A stretch of 64,000 bases of DNA from Prochlorococcus marinus str. MIT 1013 (GCF_027359395.1 NZ_CP114778.1:930001-994000), one strand, 5' to 3'. Shown: positions 8,969-19,265, numbered from the stretch's first letter. A program made the numbers and translations. Notes: a model not told the origin generated them from the sequence alone.

Positions 8969-10321
8969 TCAATTGACTTTTAGATTCCACCCTTTGAGTT
9001 TACCTGGATTGAGAATCCCTTTTGGATCAAAATTACTCTTAGCTTGCACTTGATCAGAATCAATTACACCTAGGCCTCCATCTTCAACAGTGATTGTATG
9101 CGGATTAAAAATCACTGCACCAAGATCTTTGCATTGACTGATTAATTGATTCATAGCTTCTTCACCTTGCCATTTAACAAGCGGGAGTGAGGCTATTCTT
9201 TGAACTCCATTTTGACGAACACATTCCAAATGCCATAAAAGATTTGATCCCCACTGAGATTTCAATTTTCTCATCATTTCAGATTCTGGCTGAGGAAGAA
9301 GCATTTGCAAATATGTCCAACTAGGGTCAATGCCACGCATATGTAAAGTTGTATGGTTCCAAGAAAGCTCTCGAAGGCCTGTTCCTGCTTTCAGATTTTC
9401 CGGTCCTAAGTCATAAAAGTCAGCACCGGCTGATTTTGCAAGACGCTCGATTGTAGTAATACCATCAGGCGAGACTAACAGTAAAATCCTATGTTTACCT
9501 GAGGGTTCACCAGACCAATGTGGAAGACAATTAACAATTTCTTTTTCTAATAAAGTTCCCAAATAAAGTTCCAGTGCAGCACGATTAAATTTGCTTAACA
9601 AGTCAACAGCTTGATTCCAATCAAAACAATCGACAACTATTTGTTGCCATTTTATATATGGAGCAGTTGTTAATTTCAACGCGGTAATAATTCCGTTAGT
9701 TCCATAAGCATGATTCAAAGCCTCTGAATTATTTGCGTTCAATTCTAGTTTTCTTGGTGGATCCTCAGTCGTTATTATTTCTAAGAATTGCAAATGCCCA
9801 GGATCTCGAAGAAATCCCCAACGAACGGATCCTATTCCACCTGAACCACCAGCAATAAAGCCACCAATTGAGGCGCTTCTCCATGTACTTGGAAGCAACC
9901 GCAACTGACGACCATGCTTAATCAACTCATCATTTATATCTCTAAGTAAACAACCAGATTCAACTGTAATTTCACCTGATTTTGAATTGAAATTTCTAAT
10001 TCTCTTAAGACCGGACATAACCATAACAACTCCACCATTAAGAGGAACACACTGCCCATAGTTTCCTGTCCCTGAACCTCTAAGAGTCAAAGGAGTTGAA
10101 TGCTTATTACAAATTTGAGCCACAATAATAATTGCATCTACCGAAAGTGGTCGAACGACTATGTCAGCGACACAATCTTTTAATTCATTAATCAATATTG
10201 GTGAATAATCAAAGAAATCTTTAGAGAACCTTTTTAAATCATTATTTTTTTGAAAAACCTCTAGATCAGAAATTGATTTTAGTTCTTTTAAAAGCAACTC
10301 TATTTTCTCTTTATTAATCAT
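8969..10321 (-). CDS. FAD-linked oxidase (GlcD/vanillyl-alcohol oxidase superfamily)
   Basis: An FAD-dependent oxidoreductase of the PCMH-type family, such as glycolate or D-lactate dehydrogenase subunits. The FAD-binding domain occupies roughly 50-230, with LRGSGTGNYGQCVPLNGGVV (pyrophosphate loop), ASIGGFIAGGSGGIGS and YGTNGIITALKL. The C-terminal part is the oxidase cap and ends with FDPKGILNPGKL, a family hallmark. The substrate is unknown; it is not an obvious GlcD, which usually has longer and different cap sequences. It overlaps the upstream amidohydrolase gene by eight bases, so the two likely serve one pathway. Confidence 0.85.
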   Translation of the reverse strand: MINKEKIELLLKELKSISDLEVFQKNNDLKRFSKDFFDYSPILINELKDCVADIVVRPLSVDAIIIVAQICNKHSTPLTLRGSGTGNYGQCVPLNGGVVMVMSGLKRIRNFNSKSGEITVESGCLLRDINDELIKHGRQLRLLPSTWRSASIGGFIAGGSGGIGSVRWGFLRDPGHLQFLEIITTEDPPRKLELNANNSEALNHAYGTNGIITALKLTTAPYIKWQQIVVDCFDWNQAVDLLSKFNRAALELYLGTLLEKEIVNCLPHWSGEPSGKHRILLLVSPDGITTIERLAKSAGADFYDLGPENLKAGTGLRELSWNHTTLHMRGIDPSWTYLQMLLPQPESEMMRKLKSQWGSNLLWHLECVRQNGVQRIASLPLVKWQGEEAMNQLISQCKDLGAVIFNPHTITVEDGGLGVIDSDQVQAKSNFDPKGILNPGKLKGWNLKVN

Positions 10322-11633
10322 GGCTCATCACTTGTGAATATTGATTTTTTATTTTAGGCAATTCATTCAAGAATTCACCATTAACTACTACTCTTCGTTT
10401 AGGTTTGTCAGACAAAGCTTTTACCCAACTATTTGAATCTAACAAAATAAAATCGGCAGGGCTTCCCTTTTGAAAAAGGCCATCCCATTGAAGGCTAAGA
10501 ACGTGTGCTGCAGATGAGGTAAACGGAGAAAGGCCTAATCTATCCCAGGGAGATAAATGAGCAATTGGCATAGAAAAAGCCATTAAATTTATTGGATCAA
10601 AATTAGATAAAGGAAACCATGCATCATTTACATTGTCTCCTCCAACAGATACAACAACTCCAGCCTTTTGAAGTTGAAATATTGGAGCCAGTGGTCTCTT
10701 AATTAAAGTAGATCGATCTTTTCTTCCAAGAAGCCAAGAATTAGTTAGTGGTAAAGCAACAACTTTTAATTTATTTTTAGCCATTTTTTTTGCCAAATGT
10801 GAAATCGCCTTTTCTCTTAGCAATCCCAAACTGCTTAAATGACTACAAGTTATTGATATCTCGTTTTCAACTTGACCTAATACTTCAAAAAGCAATTTCA
10901 ATCCTCCAGCGGCATAATACTGAGACTCATCAATATGTAGATCAATATCACAATTAAGTCTATTTGCAAGTTGCACTAAATGTAATAAAGACTTAAAAGT
11001 CTTCCTCTTGTTGAAAGGAGGGGCTATTACCCCACCTAAAAGATCTCCATTAGAGGCAACTCTTTGAGCCAAAAGCTCACCTTCACAAGTTTGCCAAAAA
11101 TCCAATGGAACCAAAGCTACAAACTGTAAGAAAATTTTCTCTTGCCATTTTTTTCTAATATTGTCCAATAAATCCCAATCTCGCATCGCAGTTTTTCCAA
11201 AGCTATCAATATGGGACCTAATTGCCCTTATCCCATTAACAAGAGCAAGATTGAGAGACTTTTCAACGCTGAAAATTAATTCATCTTTGGACCTCAATTC
11301 ATATTCACTCAGATTCGCTTCTAATGCTTCATGGTAAGTACCCATCAAGTTAGATGAACGTGACCATGAGAATGCTTTATCTAAATGTGCATGAGGTTCA
11401 GCAAATCTTGGTAGAAGAATTTCATCTGGAACTTTAGAGCTTTCTTTTAAACCCTTAATTGAGGTAATCGTTCCATCCCTCCACTCAACTTGAATGGATG
11501 ACAATCCCTCTTTATCAATTGAAGTTCCTAATACATCCTGTCCATTACCAATCAAACATCTTGGAACAAGAACATCTATTCGCCCAGACTTTGGAGGGCT
11601 TGCAATCAATTCAACATTTTTTGCGAAATTCAC
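10314..11633 (-). CDS. Amidohydrolase, cytosine deaminase-like
   Basis: A metal-dependent hydrolase of the cytosine deaminase / N-isopropylammelide hydrolase branch. Metal ligands: FAEPHAHLDKAF (HxH, about 77), DLHIDES, ITCSHLSSLG, and VGGDNVNDAWFP (Asp of the fourth site, in the GxDxxxDPW-like position). The C-terminal beta-sandwich ends with GSPADFILLDS. Such enzymes deaminate or hydrolyse cyclic C-N bonds, but the substrate cannot be assigned here. The GTG start at 11633 gives 439 residues. It is followed by an FAD oxidase with an eight-base overlap. Confidence 0.85.
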   Translation of the reverse strand: MNFAKNVELIASPPKSGRIDVLVPRCLIGNGQDVLGTSIDKEGLSSIQVEWRDGTITSIKGLKESSKVPDEILLPRFAEPHAHLDKAFSWSRSSNLMGTYHEALEANLSEYELRSKDELIFSVEKSLNLALVNGIRAIRSHIDSFGKTAMRDWDLLDNIRKKWQEKIFLQFVALVPLDFWQTCEGELLAQRVASNGDLLGGVIAPPFNKRKTFKSLLHLVQLANRLNCDIDLHIDESQYYAAGGLKLLFEVLGQVENEISITCSHLSSLGLLREKAISHLAKKMAKNKLKVVALPLTNSWLLGRKDRSTLIKRPLAPIFQLQKAGVVVSVGGDNVNDAWFPLSNFDPINLMAFSMPIAHLSPWDRLGLSPFTSSAAHVLSLQWDGLFQKGSPADFILLDSNSWVKALSDKPKRRVVVNGEFLNELPKIKNQYSQVMSHD

Positions 11634-11781
11634 TTTTGAATAAACTTCAATCCCGAGCTTTTATTAATCCGGGTTTTAATTACACACTAACTTCAATATA
11701 GGTCAATTGCGTTGTGATCAAGATATAAAAAGTGATAATTTCAATCCGTACTATTTAGAATAATATCAAGCTATATTTTTT

Positions 11782-11819
11782 TACCAAAATCATTCTGGAA
11801 TCTCAAAATGATTTTGGTA
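11782..11819. repeat. 13-bp perfect inverted repeat upstream of tRNA-His
   Basis: Arms 11782-11794 and 11807-11819 are exact complements around a 12-base loop. Seven T residues lie directly before the left arm on the plus strand, and no T-run follows on either strand in the direction of reading, so it is not a normal terminator. The right arm ends 14 bases before tRNA-His. Possible roles are a regulatory site or an RNA-processing hairpin. Confidence 0.7.
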
Positions 11820-11833
11820 GATTAATAGCACAA

Positions 11834-11907
11834 GGCGGGCGTCGCCAAGTGGTTAAGGCAGCGGCTTGTGGCGCCGCTATTCGGGGGTTCGAATCCCCTC
11901 GCTCGCC
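11834..11907 (+). tRNA. tRNA-His (GTG)
   Basis: Acceptor arms GCGGGCG and CGCTCGC pair, with an extra 5' G at 11834 opposite the C discriminator, the G-1 identity element of tRNA-His. The anticodon loop TTGTGGC between GCGGC and GCCGC gives GTG. The T-loop is TTCGAAT with a five-pair stem. CCA is not encoded. Confidence 0.97.
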
Positions 11908-11941
11908 CTTGAACATTTCTTTGGAATCAATCTAAAAATCT

Positions 11942-11958
11942 TTTTCCCCAGGGGAAAA
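11942..11958. repeat. 8-bp palindrome over the miaB ribosome site
   Basis: The 17-base sequence TTTTCCCCAGGGGAAAA is symmetric around A11950. Its right arm contains the only purine-rich (AGGGG) ribosome-binding candidate before miaB, which starts at 11969. A folded leader RNA could hide that site. Confidence 0.5.
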
Positions 11959-11968
11959 TAAAACTGCG

Positions 11969-13360
11969 ATGACAGCATCCATAGCTCCTAATAAAAAAAG
12001 CACATCTTTCAGGACTAAGAGAGGGAGCTATTGGATTACCACTTTTGGATGTCAAATGAATAAAGCTGATTCAGAAAGAATGTCAGGCATTTTACAAACA
12101 ATGGGCTATCAGCTTGCAGAGGAGGAACTTAAAGCAGATTTAATTCTCTATAACACGTGTACTATTCGTGATAATGCCGAGCAAAAAGTTTATAGTTATT
12201 TAGGAAGGCAAGCTAGGAGGAAAAAATCAGATCCACATTTGAAAATCATCATTGCAGGATGCTTAGCGCAACAAGAAGGTGAATCCCTATTAAGACGAGT
12301 TCCTGAAATAGATCTTGTAATGGGGCCTCAGCATGCAAATCGGCTGGAGACTCTTCTTAATCAAGTTGATAACGGACACCAGGTATTGGCAACCGATGAA
12401 CAGCACATATACGAAGACATAGCAACGGCAAGAAGAGAGAGCTCTATATGCGGTTGGGTCAACATCATCTATGGATGTAATGAGCGATGCACTTATTGCG
12501 TAGTCCCCTCCGTTAGGGGCAAAGAACAATCAAGAACTCCTCAAGCTATTAAAAATGAAATAGAAGAATTAGCAAGAATTGGATATAAAGAAATAACCCT
12601 TTTAGGGCAAAATATAGATGCTTATGGCAGAGACTTTAAACCTTATGAATTTAATAAATCTGGACAATTAACACTTTCATATTTATTAGAATATGTTCAT
12701 GATATTGTAGGGATTGAGCGTATTAGATTTGCCACAAGTCATCCTAGGTATTTTACGAAAGAGTTAATAGATGTATGCGCAAAGCTTCCTAAGATTTGTG
12801 AACATTTTCATATCCCATTCCAAAGTGGAAGTAATAAAATACTTAAAAATATGGGTCGAGGATATACTGTTCAAACCTATAAAGATATTGTAAATTATAT
12901 AAAACAAATAATGCCGGAGTCATCTATTACTTCTGATGCAATTGTAGCTTTTCCTGGCGAGACAAGAGATGAATTCGAAGAGACATTATCACTTATAGAA
13001 GATGTTAAATTTGATCTTGTCAATACTGCAGCATATTCTCCAAGACCCAATACACCAGCAGCTTTATGGCCTAATCAATTATCTGAAACAATAAAAATTG
13101 ATCGACTAAGAGAAATAAATAACTTAGTCGAAAAGACCGCAAAGGAAAGGAATTTAAGGTACAAAGACTCTTCACAGGAAATACTCATTGAGAATATAAA
13201 TTCTAAAGACAATTCACAATTAATGGGAAGAACTAGAACAAATCGATTAACATTTTTTCCAAGGTTCTCAAGCAATAGACAATCGCATCAACCCGGAGAA
13301 ATAGTAAATATAAAAATCAATGAAATACGTCCATTCTCTTTAACTGGAAGATTGCTATAA
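11969..13360 (+). CDS. miaB: tRNA-2-methylthio-N6-dimethylallyladenosine synthase
   Basis: Radical-SAM enzyme that adds a methylthio group to i6A37 of tRNAs reading UNN codons. Three N-terminal Cys (28, 64, 98; in TFGCQMN, NTCTIR and AGCLAQ) hold the auxiliary cluster. The radical-SAM cluster is [10 protein letters not shown] (Cys170, 174, 177). A TRAM domain fills the last 70 residues. Length is 463. It sits 61 bases after tRNA-His on the same strand. Confidence 0.96.
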   Translation: MTASIAPNKKSTSFRTKRGSYWITTFGCQMNKADSERMSGILQTMGYQLAEEELKADLILYNTCTIRDNAEQKVYSYLGRQARRKKSDPHLKIIIAGCLAQQEGESLLRRVPEIDLVMGPQHANRLETLLNQVDNGHQVLATDEQHIYEDIATARRESSICGWVNIIYGCNERCTYCVVPSVRGKEQSRTPQAIKNEIEELARIGYKEITLLGQNIDAYGRDFKPYEFNKSGQLTLSYLLEYVHDIVGIERIRFATSHPRYFTKELIDVCAKLPKICEHFHIPFQSGSNKILKNMGRGYTVQTYKDIVNYIKQIMPESSITSDAIVAFPGETRDEFEETLSLIEDVKFDLVNTAAYSPRPNTPAALWPNQLSETIKIDRLREINNLVEKTAKERNLRYKDSSQEILIENINSKDNSQLMGRTRTNRLTFFPRFSSNRQSHQPGEIVNIKINEIRPFSLTGRLL

Positions 13361-13412
13361 AGATTAATGAATTTAATAAACTACCTTATAAAATATTCAG
13401 AATTATATAGAT

Positions 13413-14474
13413 ATGTCGAATAAAAAACTCACTATTGGACTTGTTTTTGGTGGAAATTCAAGCGAACATGAAGTCTCTATCGAATCAGCTAAAACTATTT
13501 ATAATGCCTTATCTCATTCTTTAAATAGTGATCGCTTTGTTGTAAATCCAATTTACATAGATAAGCATGGTTTTTGGGAAGATTCAGAATACTCAAAGTC
13601 AATTTTATTTGAAAACAAAGAATCAACTATAACAACTGAAAGCCATAAAGACCCCATGGATAGGATCACTAATCTTCCAAAAGAAAGTAACAAGATTGAT
13701 GTATGGTTCCCCGCTTTACATGGTCCAAACGGGGAAGATGGAGTTATTCAAGGATTATTTAAATTAACAGGAAAACCTTTTGTTGGATCAGGAACTCTTG
13801 GTTCATCTCTAGGCATGGATAAAATAGCAATGAAATCAATTTTTAAATCATTTAATCTTCCTCAAGCTCCATATGTTTATTTACACAAAGAGAATATATT
13901 GAATAAATTATTTATGAAGTCGATTTTTAATCAAATAGAAAAGATAATAAGCTATCCATGTTTTGTAAAGCCGGGTAACCTAGGATCTTCTATTGGCATA
14001 ACTAAAGCATACTCAAAGCAAGAGCTAATCAATGGAATAGAAATTGCAGCCAGATATGATGAAAGAATTATAATAGAAAAAAATATTGCAGGAAGAGAAC
14101 TTGAATGTGGAGTATTAGGAAAGTCCATAATGAAATCATCAGTTATTGGCGAAGTTAAATTTCAAACTGATTGGTATACATATGAATCAAAATATGATGC
14201 AAATCTAAGTAGTACAATTATCCCAGCTGATTTGAATATAGAGATATCTAATAAGATACAAAATCTAGCTATCGAGGCATGTAAGGCTATTAATGCTTTT
14301 GGTTTGGCAAGAGTCGATTTCTTTTATCAAGAAAACACGCAACAGATTTATATCAATGAAGTAAATACCTTGCCTGGGTTTACAAAAACGAGCATGTATC
14401 CAATGCTTTGGGAAGCTTCTGGATTAAAACTAGAAAAACTTGTTGCTAGTCTCATAGAAATAGCTAGAGAATAA
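13413..14474 (+). CDS. ddl: D-alanine--D-alanine ligase
   Basis: Makes the D-Ala-D-Ala dipeptide for peptidoglycan. ATP-grasp enzyme: GLVFGGNSSEHEVSI at the N-terminus, LHGPNGEDGVIQGL, FVKPGNLGSSIGI in the ATP region, and the Mg ligands in YINEVNTLPGFT near the C-terminus. Length is 353. It opens a plus-strand division cluster followed by a small membrane protein, ftsQ and ftsZ, the dcw order seen in many cyanobacteria. Confidence 0.96.
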   Translation: MSNKKLTIGLVFGGNSSEHEVSIESAKTIYNALSHSLNSDRFVVNPIYIDKHGFWEDSEYSKSILFENKESTITTESHKDPMDRITNLPKESNKIDVWFPALHGPNGEDGVIQGLFKLTGKPFVGSGTLGSSLGMDKIAMKSIFKSFNLPQAPYVYLHKENILNKLFMKSIFNQIEKIISYPCFVKPGNLGSSIGITKAYSKQELINGIEIAARYDERIIIEKNIAGRELECGVLGKSIMKSSVIGEVKFQTDWYTYESKYDANLSSTIIPADLNIEISNKIQNLAIEACKAINAFGLARVDFFYQENTQQIYINEVNTLPGFTKTSMYPMLWEASGLKLEKLVASLIEIARE

Positions 14475-14510
14475 ATCAACCATGACATTTTTAGATCTCT
14501 TTTTCAAAAA

Positions 14511-14921
14511 ATGATTCACGGTCTCCTTTGGTTGCCATTATTAATGGCTTTTATTCTCATAGCTTCCCTTGGCTGGCTAGAAAGAAGGCGACAGAATCTT
14601 TATTTGATTTGGGCTAAAGGTTCAGAGCTGGCCAAGCTTGATGGAACAGGTGCTGCTCGATTAAAAGATGGCATTTTATGCTGGAGCAGCTTTGAAGCTG
14701 GTCGTTTCAAAGAGGAAGCAACTTTCGAAGTTAAAAAATTAGAAATGATTGAGCTAATGGCACTTAGTTCGGGAGAAGCGCCCTTAACAAAAGAATCTCA
14801 AGGGCGATGCCGACTTAGACTTGTTGGTTCAGGCAAAGAAAAAGATGTACCTTTTTCTGATGCTGAACGTGCACGCCAATGGATGGATAAACTTATGTCT
14901 AAAGCAAGATGCGACCTTTAA
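14511..14921 (+). CDS. Conserved small membrane-anchored protein between ddl and ftsQ
   Basis: I do not recognise a named family. The 136-residue protein has one N-terminal transmembrane segment (about 4-22), then a charged soluble part of mixed sheet character with a Trp-containing GILCWSSFEAGRF and an acidic/basic C-terminus ending ARQWMDKLMSKARCDL. Its last 13 bases overlap the start of ftsQ, so it is likely made with FtsQ. Position inside the division cluster suggests an envelope or division role; that is inference only. Confidence 0.8.
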   Translation: MIHGLLWLPLLMAFILIASLGWLERRRQNLYLIWAKGSELAKLDGTGAARLKDGILCWSSFEAGRFKEEATFEVKKLEMIELMALSSGEAPLTKESQGRCRLRLVGSGKEKDVPFSDAERARQWMDKLMSKARCDL

Positions 14922-15736
14922 ACTCAAAAAAAAAAGTAAGCAAATTAAATAAAAATAATCCTATTTCATCCATAAAAGTCTCAGATGTTTCTCAGAGCAA
15001 AAATCTTCTAATTGAACTTTGGCAATTACTTTTTTTTTCAACCACTTCAATTATTCTCATTCTTACATTTGTAAATCAGGCATGGAAACCAATAAGTTTT
15101 GATGAAACGAAAATAACAGGTCTTTCTGGAATAACAGAAAATGATATTAAAAAAGTTACTAGTATTTTTTACCCTAGAAACCTGTTGGAATTAAATCCAA
15201 AAGAAATCGAATCTTATTTAATAAAAAAGCTTCCAATCAAAAAAGTTTCCGTAAGCCGCAAAATTTTCCCCCCTGAAGTTCATTTAAATGTTTTAGAAAG
15301 AGAACCAATCGCTTTTGCGAGTCGAGTTATTTCCAAAAATGTCGAGAATGGAATGATTGATATTCAAGGATATTGGATACCACTGCAATTTCTAAATAAA
15401 TCAAAAAAAAATAAAATAAAATTATCTATAGAAAATTGGAATTCAAATAAAAAAAAAGAAATTCTAAAAATAATTAAAAATAGATTTATTCTTCAAAGCC
15501 CTCTCCAAAAAATCAAAATAAATCCTCTCCAAGAAATCAGCATAAAAACCGAGCACTTCAATTCAGTTCTTCTAGGCTCTGATACAGATCGCTTGATCGA
15601 GCAAATGAATAATTTAAACCAGCTACAAAAATCATTACCAAATCTTTTAATCAACACAAAAGTAAAAGTCGTAGATCTTAAAGATCCCAGTAAACCAGAA
15701 TTAAAAATCGAAAAAATCCTTATAGATAGCGATTAA
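14909..15736 (+). CDS. ftsQ: Cell division protein FtsQ (POTRA domain)
   Basis: Bitopic divisome protein linking early and late division proteins. A basic, Lys/Asn-rich cytoplasmic tail (1-40) is followed by one transmembrane helix (about 46-64) and a POTRA domain (about 70-140) with NLLELNPKEIESYLIKKLPI and VHLNVLEREPIAFA. The FtsQ-type beta domain follows. The sequence is AT-rich with many AAA Lys codons, so similarity to other FtsQ is weak but order (ddl, ftsQ, ftsZ) supports it. Length is 275. Confidence 0.88.
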   Translation: MRPLNSKKKVSKLNKNNPISSIKVSDVSQSKNLLIELWQLLFFSTTSIILILTFVNQAWKPISFDETKITGLSGITENDIKKVTSIFYPRNLLELNPKEIESYLIKKLPIKKVSVSRKIFPPEVHLNVLEREPIAFASRVISKNVENGMIDIQGYWIPLQFLNKSKKNKIKLSIENWNSNKKKEILKIIKNRFILQSPLQKIKINPLQEISIKTEHFNSVLLGSDTDRLIEQMNNLNQLQKSLPNLLINTKVKVVDLKDPSKPELKIEKILIDSD

Positions 15737-15893
15737 AAGGCTTGCTATGACATGATTTTGCATGAATTCATAAGATATTGAGAGTCTTTTTTAGATGATT
15801 TAAGAAATTAATTTGTTAATCAATTTAAACCAATAAACCAACAGAATTCATGGATGATGTTCATAATGCCCAAAACAAGATCTAATCCTGAAT

Positions 15894-17003
15894 ATGGTGA
15901 TGGGAATTGGAAACAAATCTAGTTTCAACATGGATGAAGGAATCCTACCCAGTCAATCTGCACGTATTGAGGTTATTGGTGTTGGGGGTGGAGGAAGTAA
16001 TGCCGTCAACCGAATGATCAATAGTGATCTTGATGGAGTTACTTACCGAGTACTCAATACAGATGCTCAAGCTCTAATCCAATCATCTGCAACTCATAGA
16101 GTTCAACTAGGTCAAAGCTTAACTAGGGGGCTTGGTGCAGGCGGCAATCCAAGCATTGGACAAAAGGCTGCGGAGGAATCAAGGGCTGACCTTCAACAAG
16201 CCTTAGAAGGAGTAGATCTAGTCTTTATTGCTGCAGGAATGGGAGGTGGAACCGGTACGGGAGCAGCTCCAGTTGTTGCTCAGGTTGCCAAAGAAAGTGG
16301 TGCCTTGACAGTTGGTATAGTAACTAAACCATTTAGTTTTGAAGGCAAACGTCGCTTAAGACAGGCTGATGAAGGTATCGCAAGGCTTGCAGAAAATGTA
16401 GATACGTTAATTGTTATCCCAAACGACAGACTAAAAGACGTAATTTCTGGAGCACCTTTGCAAGAAGCTTTTAGAAGCGCTGATGATGTTCTAATGAAAG
16501 GAGTTCAAGGAATAAGCGATATAATTACATGTCCTGGATTAGTGAATGTAGATTTTGCTGATGTGCGTTCTGTCATGACAGAAGCTGGAACTGCTCTTTT
16601 AGGGATTGGCTTAGGGTCCGGCAGATCTAGAGCCTTAGAAGCCGCCCAAGCAGCAATCAATAGTCCTCTTTTAGAAGCAGCTCGAATAGATGGAGCAAAA
16701 GGATGCGTAATAAATATAACTGGAGGAAAAGATATGACTCTTGAAGACATGACATCTGCTTCTGAGGTTATATCAGATGTAGTAGATCCAGAAGCAAATA
16801 TAATAGTAGGTACAGTTGTTGACGAAAAGCTCGAGGGGGAGATTCAGGTAACAGTAATTGCAACTGGATTTGACAGTAATCAGATTTATTCAAATGAAAG
16901 AAATAGGGCAAGACTTTCACCTCAATCTCTTTACGATCAATCAGAAGCCAAGGAAGCAGGTGCCTCAATACCAGAGTTTTTACGTCTAAGACAAAATCGT
17001 TGA
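15894..17003 (+). CDS. ftsZ: Cell division protein FtsZ
   Basis: Tubulin-like GTPase that forms the division ring. The G-box [16 protein letters not shown] is the tubulin signature; [17 protein letters not shown] binds nucleotide; the T7 loop [11 protein letters not shown] supplies the catalytic acidic residue. The C-terminus ends in [13 protein letters not shown], a match to the conserved IPxFLR tail that binds partner proteins. ATG 15894 is used; GTG 15897 or ATG 15900 would change only one or two residues. A 157-base gap after ftsQ likely holds its own promoter. Confidence 0.97.
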   Translation: MVMGIGNKSSFNMDEGILPSQSARIEVIGVGGGGSNAVNRMINSDLDGVTYRVLNTDAQALIQSSATHRVQLGQSLTRGLGAGGNPSIGQKAAEESRADLQQALEGVDLVFIAAGMGGGTGTGAAPVVAQVAKESGALTVGIVTKPFSFEGKRRLRQADEGIARLAENVDTLIVIPNDRLKDVISGAPLQEAFRSADDVLMKGVQGISDIITCPGLVNVDFADVRSVMTEAGTALLGIGLGSGRSRALEAAQAAINSPLLEAARIDGAKGCVINITGGKDMTLEDMTSASEVISDVVDPEANIIVGTVVDEKLEGEIQVTVIATGFDSNQIYSNERNRARLSPQSLYDQSEAKEAGASIPEFLRLRQNR

Positions 17004-17029
17004 GATTTATAGACCTACTAAATATTAAG

Positions 17030-17126
17030 GTGACCCGGATTCCACGCCTGCTTTGAGCATCCAGTATGGCTGCTACCTTCCGGTCCTGACCAGGTTTAGG
17101 CGTCACAGCCGCATGGGGCCGAGTCA
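17030..17126 (-). ncRNA. ffs: Signal recognition particle RNA (4.5S type)
   Basis: On the minus strand the conserved SRP core CAGGACCGGAAGGTAGCAGC is present, with the GGAA tetraloop and asymmetric loop that bind Ffh. The ends pair: GACTCGG at 17125-17119 with CCGGGTC at 17038-17032, giving a single long hairpin of about 95 nt, the small bacterial form without an Alu domain. Together with Ffh it targets membrane proteins during translation. It lies antisense between ftsZ and panB. Confidence 0.95.
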
Positions 17127-17167
17127 ATAATATTCTAGCAATAGCTAACCACGTTATTAAGAATTAA

Positions 17168-17986
17168 ATGCTAACCACAGATTTGGTTCGTTTTAAAAAG
17201 TTGGGCAAACAGATAACTGTATTAACTGCTTGGGATGCTATCTCATCCTCAATAGTAGAAGCATCTGGTGCTGATGTTGTTCTGGTGGGGGATTCACTTG
17301 GAATGGTCGTATTAGGACATGCAACGACTCTTCCCGTAACACTTGATCAAATGCTTCACCACACACAGGCTGTTTGTAGAGGTTTTTCTAACCCTGTCGC
17401 TAATCAACCTTTAGTAGTTTGTGATCTCCCTTTCTTAAGTTATCAGTGTGGAGAAGACAAGGCGGTTGAAGCTGCTGGAACTTTACTGAAAAATTCCTGT
17501 GCTTCAGCAGTGAAGCTTGAAGGAGCTGAACCTGAGACTTTATTGGTCATTAAAAGACTTATAAGGATGGGAATCCCAGTAATGGGCCACCTTGGCTTAA
17601 CTCCGCAATCAGTTCATCAGCTTGGATATAAATCGCAAGCAAGAGATAAAGATAGTCAAGATAAAATTTTCAAAGATTCCGAAAAGCTTCAAGAATCAGG
17701 ATGTTTTGCAATAGTCGTTGAACATATTCCAGAGGAAATTGCCAGAAAATTAAAAAGAAATTTGATAGTTCCTGTAATTGGCATTGGCGCAGGAAATGAT
17801 TGCGATGGTCAGGTAAGAGTTACAGCTGATATCCTTGGCCTTTCAGTTGAACAGCCACCTTTTGCAAAGCCTTTATTTTCAGGACGAGAACTTTGCATTG
17901 AAGCTCTAAAAAAATGGATTAAATCCACTAATCCAAACCAAGAGAATCCCACCACAAAAACATCTGAATCAATACCTGATTGCTGA
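17168..17986 (+). CDS. panB: 3-methyl-2-oxobutanoate hydroxymethyltransferase
   Basis: First step of pantothenate synthesis: transfers a hydroxymethyl group from methylene-tetrahydrofolate to ketoisovalerate. A (beta/alpha)8 barrel with [15 protein letters not shown] (metal-binding Asp), [18 protein letters not shown], and [16 protein letters not shown]-like residues; the catalytic Glu is in IVVEHIPEE. Length is 272. The last 59 bases overlap the 3' end of hemW on the other strand. Confidence 0.96.
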   Translation: MLTTDLVRFKKLGKQITVLTAWDAISSSIVEASGADVVLVGDSLGMVVLGHATTLPVTLDQMLHHTQAVCRGFSNPVANQPLVVCDLPFLSYQCGEDKAVEAAGTLLKNSCASAVKLEGAEPETLLVIKRLIRMGIPVMGHLGLTPQSVHQLGYKSQARDKDSQDKIFKDSEKLQESGCFAIVVEHIPEEIARKLKRNLIVPVIGIGAGNDCDGQVRVTADILGLSVEQPPFAKPLFSGRELCIEALKKWIKSTNPNQENPTTKTSESIPDC

Positions 17987-19157
17987 TTTGCATTCCATTA
18001 GGATCACTTAAAAAATACCTACCATTCTTTTTTAATAGAGATCCTTCGTTTAAAGAATTTAGCCAAAATTTCTCCAGTAATTCTAAATTTTTATCGCATT
18101 CTTTTTGCGTCCATCCAGCATTTTTAGCAAGTTCCTCCAAATGAACACCTTCACGTCTTCTGAGACCAATCATCAGTAGTTCATCCAATGGCATTGGTTT
18201 TGACTTTTCATAAGACAAGCTTTTCTCTAATAATTGACTCTCTTGCTGATCAATCCATTTTCTATAACCAGCAATTGTTCTGGGTCTAGAAAACCTCTCC
18301 CCCCAAGGAGCACTTGTCGCCCCCATCCCAAAACCCCACCAACCAGAACCACTCCAATACATACGATTGTGTCTAGATGCATGACCAGGCAATGAATAAC
18401 TTGAAATTTCATATCTAGAAAAACCCTTACTTTTAAGAAATCTATTGGTTTCAAAATCTATTTTTTGAGCTTCAGATTCAATGGGGATATTCAAATGCCC
18501 TTTTTTGTGAATTCTTCCAAAAACAGTATCTGGTTCGATGGTTAAATCATAGATTGAAAAATGTGGGGCTTCCGTATGAACTGCTTGTTCCAAATTTTTA
18601 ATCCACTTAGAAAAATTTAATCCTGGGAGATTTTGAATCAAATCAAGACTCCAGCTTCTTAGCATTCCTTTTTTAAATAATTTATTTACCCAATTACAAG
18701 CCTCTATTAATTGAGAACAATTATGTTTTCTACCAATAGAAGCCAAAGTAATATCATCAAATGCCTGACCTCCTAAGCTAAATCTATTGATTCCAATTTC
18801 TATGTATCCATTCAGATCATTTTCAAAAAATGTTGCAGGATCAACCTCCATAGTTATCTCCGCACCATCTTGAAATCCAAATTTTCTTTGAAGATTTTTC
18901 AACAAATCACCCACCTCATTTTTTTTCAACAAAGAAGGTGTTCCACCACCAAAATAGATTGTTGACAATGCAGGACCTCTAGGTGCAATTGAAATCTCTC
19001 TATGAAGTAAATCCAAATATGCGTTAATAGAAGTTATCCCTGGACTACCTGGAACTTGAGCGCTATCACCTAAAGGGATAATGGAAAAATCACAGTAAAA
19101 ACATCTTTTATGGCAAAAGGGTATATGCAAATATGCACTTCTTGGTGGGGCTACCAT
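17928..19157 (-). CDS. hemW: HemW-like radical-SAM protein
   Basis: Belongs to the coproporphyrinogen-III-oxidase-like radical-SAM family. Motif [12 protein letters not shown] has the CxxxCxxC cluster ligands but lacks the extra Cys that true HemN has right after, so it is better called HemW, a heme chaperone, than a coproporphyrinogen oxidase. Other family motifs are [11 protein letters not shown] and [11 protein letters not shown]; the HemN C-terminal domain is present ([15 protein letters not shown]). Length 409. It converges with and overlaps panB. Confidence 0.9.
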   Translation of the reverse strand: MVAPPRSAYLHIPFCHKRCFYCDFSIIPLGDSAQVPGSPGITSINAYLDLLHREISIAPRGPALSTIYFGGGTPSLLKKNEVGDLLKNLQRKFGFQDGAEITMEVDPATFFENDLNGYIEIGINRFSLGGQAFDDITLASIGRKHNCSQLIEACNWVNKLFKKGMLRSWSLDLIQNLPGLNFSKWIKNLEQAVHTEAPHFSIYDLTIEPDTVFGRIHKKGHLNIPIESEAQKIDFETNRFLKSKGFSRYEISSYSLPGHASRHNRMYWSGSGWWGFGMGATSAPWGERFSRPRTIAGYRKWIDQQESQLLEKSLSYEKSKPMPLDELLMIGLRRREGVHLEELAKNAGWTQKECDKNLELLEKFWLNSLNEGSLLKKNGRYFLSDPNGMQISNQVLIQMFLWWDSLGLD

Positions 19158-19265
19158 TTGAGCTCTAGATATACAAATCCAAATAAATGGTCACTTTTAC
19201 AATCCAAATCTTTGAAAATAAATAAAGCTTTAGTAAAAAACGAGAAGCAAGCATAACCTGAATAT

